Below are positions 63,491 to 64,000 of a stretch of 64,000 bases of DNA, in pieces. The DNA comes from Cohaesibacter intestini (GTDB lineage: Bacteria; Pseudomonadota; Alphaproteobacteria; Rhizobiales; Cohaesibacteraceae). Made by a program: the position numbers and the translations under genes. Each line of letters begins with the position of its first letter. The first letter of the stretch is position 1. Location: assembly GCF_003324485.1 (NCBI RefSeq), contig NZ_QODK01000002.1, positions 62,001 through 126,000 of the forward strand, given 5' to 3'. The notes under the pieces were generated by a model. The model had not been told where the DNA came from, searched no databases, and worked only from the letters and a program-made list of their open reading frames with translations.

Positions 63491-63991
63491 TCAGCTAGAG
63501 AGCTTTTTGTCAAAGGCCGCTTTAACGACATCGGGCACGAAGGGTGAAATGTCGCCCCCCATGACGGCAACCTGACGAATCAGACTGGCAGCAATATGGC
63601 GTACCGAGCTGCCTGATGGCAAATAAATGGTCTGCACTTCCGGCGCCAATGTTTCATTGATCCCCGCCAACTGCATTTCATAATCAAAATCGGTGCCGTC
63701 GCGCAACCCACGGATCATAATGGTCGCATCGGATCGTTTGGCGGCATTGATCACCAAATCATCAAACGTCACCACTTTCAGCTCGGTTTCCGTTTCTTCG
63801 GCAATCGGCGAGACCACCGCATGAATAAGGTCATGACGTTCCTCTGGCGTGAAAAACGGGGCCTTGCCATGATGCACCCCGATGGCCAGCACCAACTCAT
63901 CAACCAGATGGCAGGCGCGATGGACAATATCGAGATGACCAAAGGTGATCGGATCAAAGGATCCGGGATAAAGGGCGACTTTCTTTGACAT
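63491..63991 (-). CDS. coaD: Phosphopantetheine adenylyltransferase CoaD
   Basis: A 166-aa nucleotidyltransferase that makes dephospho-CoA from 4'-phosphopantetheine and ATP, the fourth step of coenzyme A synthesis. Visible motifs are LYPGSFDPITFGHLDIV with the TxGH nucleotide site (about residues 7-23), RGLRDGTDFDYE (about 94-105) and SGSSVRHIAASL (about 126-137). Full family length; the start is nine bases from the window end, so upstream context is missing. It heads the run coaD, two cyclophilins, VOC, queA, tgt. Confidence 0.96.
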   Translation of the reverse strand: MSKKVALYPGSFDPITFGHLDIVHRACHLVDELVLAIGVHHGKAPFFTPEERHDLIHAVVSPIAEETETELKVVTFDDLVINAAKRSDATIMIRGLRDGTDFDYEMQLAGINETLAPEVQTIYLPSGSSVRHIAASLIRQVAVMGGDISPFVPDVVKAAFDKKLSS

Positions 63992-64000
63992 TGTCTGCTT

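Noticed and set aside
1-64000. Insertion sequences, prophage, CRISPR arrays or integration sites
   Set aside because: No transposase, integrase, phage structural gene, regularly spaced repeat or tRNA-flanking direct repeat was seen in the window.

Overview
This 64 kb window is a chromosomal stretch of an alphaproteobacterium. Order Hyphomicrobiales (Rhizobiales) is most likely, and a marine relative such as the Cohaesibacteraceae is possible. The reasons are the coaD / two cyclophilins / queA / tgt block, sdhE-mfd divergent from recG, a phosphatidylcholine synthase (Pcs), an IalB-family protein, a malyl-CoA-lyase-type HpcH/HpaI protein, HspQ and a PleD-like protein. The genus guess is weak. 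I see no insertion sequence, prophage, CRISPR array or conjugative gene; the window reads as ordinary chromosome with short operons separated by clear intrinsic terminators.

Layout. 0-3.6 kb: a LacI-type regulator and a membrane PTS-EIIC-like domain fused to a c-di-GMP phosphodiesterase (EAL). 3.6-9.2 kb: a small exported protein, an FdhF/YdeP-type molybdopterin oxidoreductase, a large unrecognised exported protein and a small cytochrome c. 9.2-12.6 kb: manganese homeostasis (mntR, mntH, with a MntR box between them) and a PepSY membrane protein. 12.6-17.8 kb: second-messenger signalling (class III adenylate cyclase; PAS-PAS-GGDEF-EAL protein) and an exported coiled-coil protein. 17.9-23.4 kb: a Pit phosphate transporter, an ArsR/ArsP-type pair, a transglutaminase-like protein and small exported proteins. 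23.5-28.4 kb: a complete BMP-type (nucleoside-like) ABC importer operon. 28.8-37.3 kb: LysR regulator, TerC, Pcs, DUF2182, UbiH-family hydroxylase, AEC transporter, malyl-CoA-lyase-like enzyme, HspQ. 37.3-43.5 kb: IalB, a YejA-like peptide-binding protein, and a pair made of a degenerate AMP-binding protein and a degenerate PleD homologue. 43.5-51.4 kb: mfd, sdhE, recG, DUF502 and DUF454 proteins. 51.4-57.9 kb: glmU-glmS, a SPOR-like protein, an EamA transporter and CcdA. 58.3-58.5 kb: two identical tRNA-Lys genes. 58.9-64 kb: a DUF4864 protein, then tgt, queA, a VOC protein, two cyclophilins and coaD on the minus strand.

How the genes work together. Cyclic-nucleotide signalling recurs: an EIIC-EAL protein, a GGDEF-EAL protein, an adenylate cyclase and a PleD-like protein. 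The PleD-like protein has lost its GGDEF active site but keeps the RxxD inhibitory-site motif, so it may be a c-di-GMP receptor; its operon partner is an AMP-binding protein whose catalytic motifs are also eroded. This pair is my best candidate for an undescribed system. Other notable points are a Tgt that appears to have lost three of four zinc ligands, a possible small RNA around 20.2-20.45 kb, and a pair of matching palindromes upstream of the DUF4864 gene.

All calls come from reading translated sequence and motifs. No database search was run.
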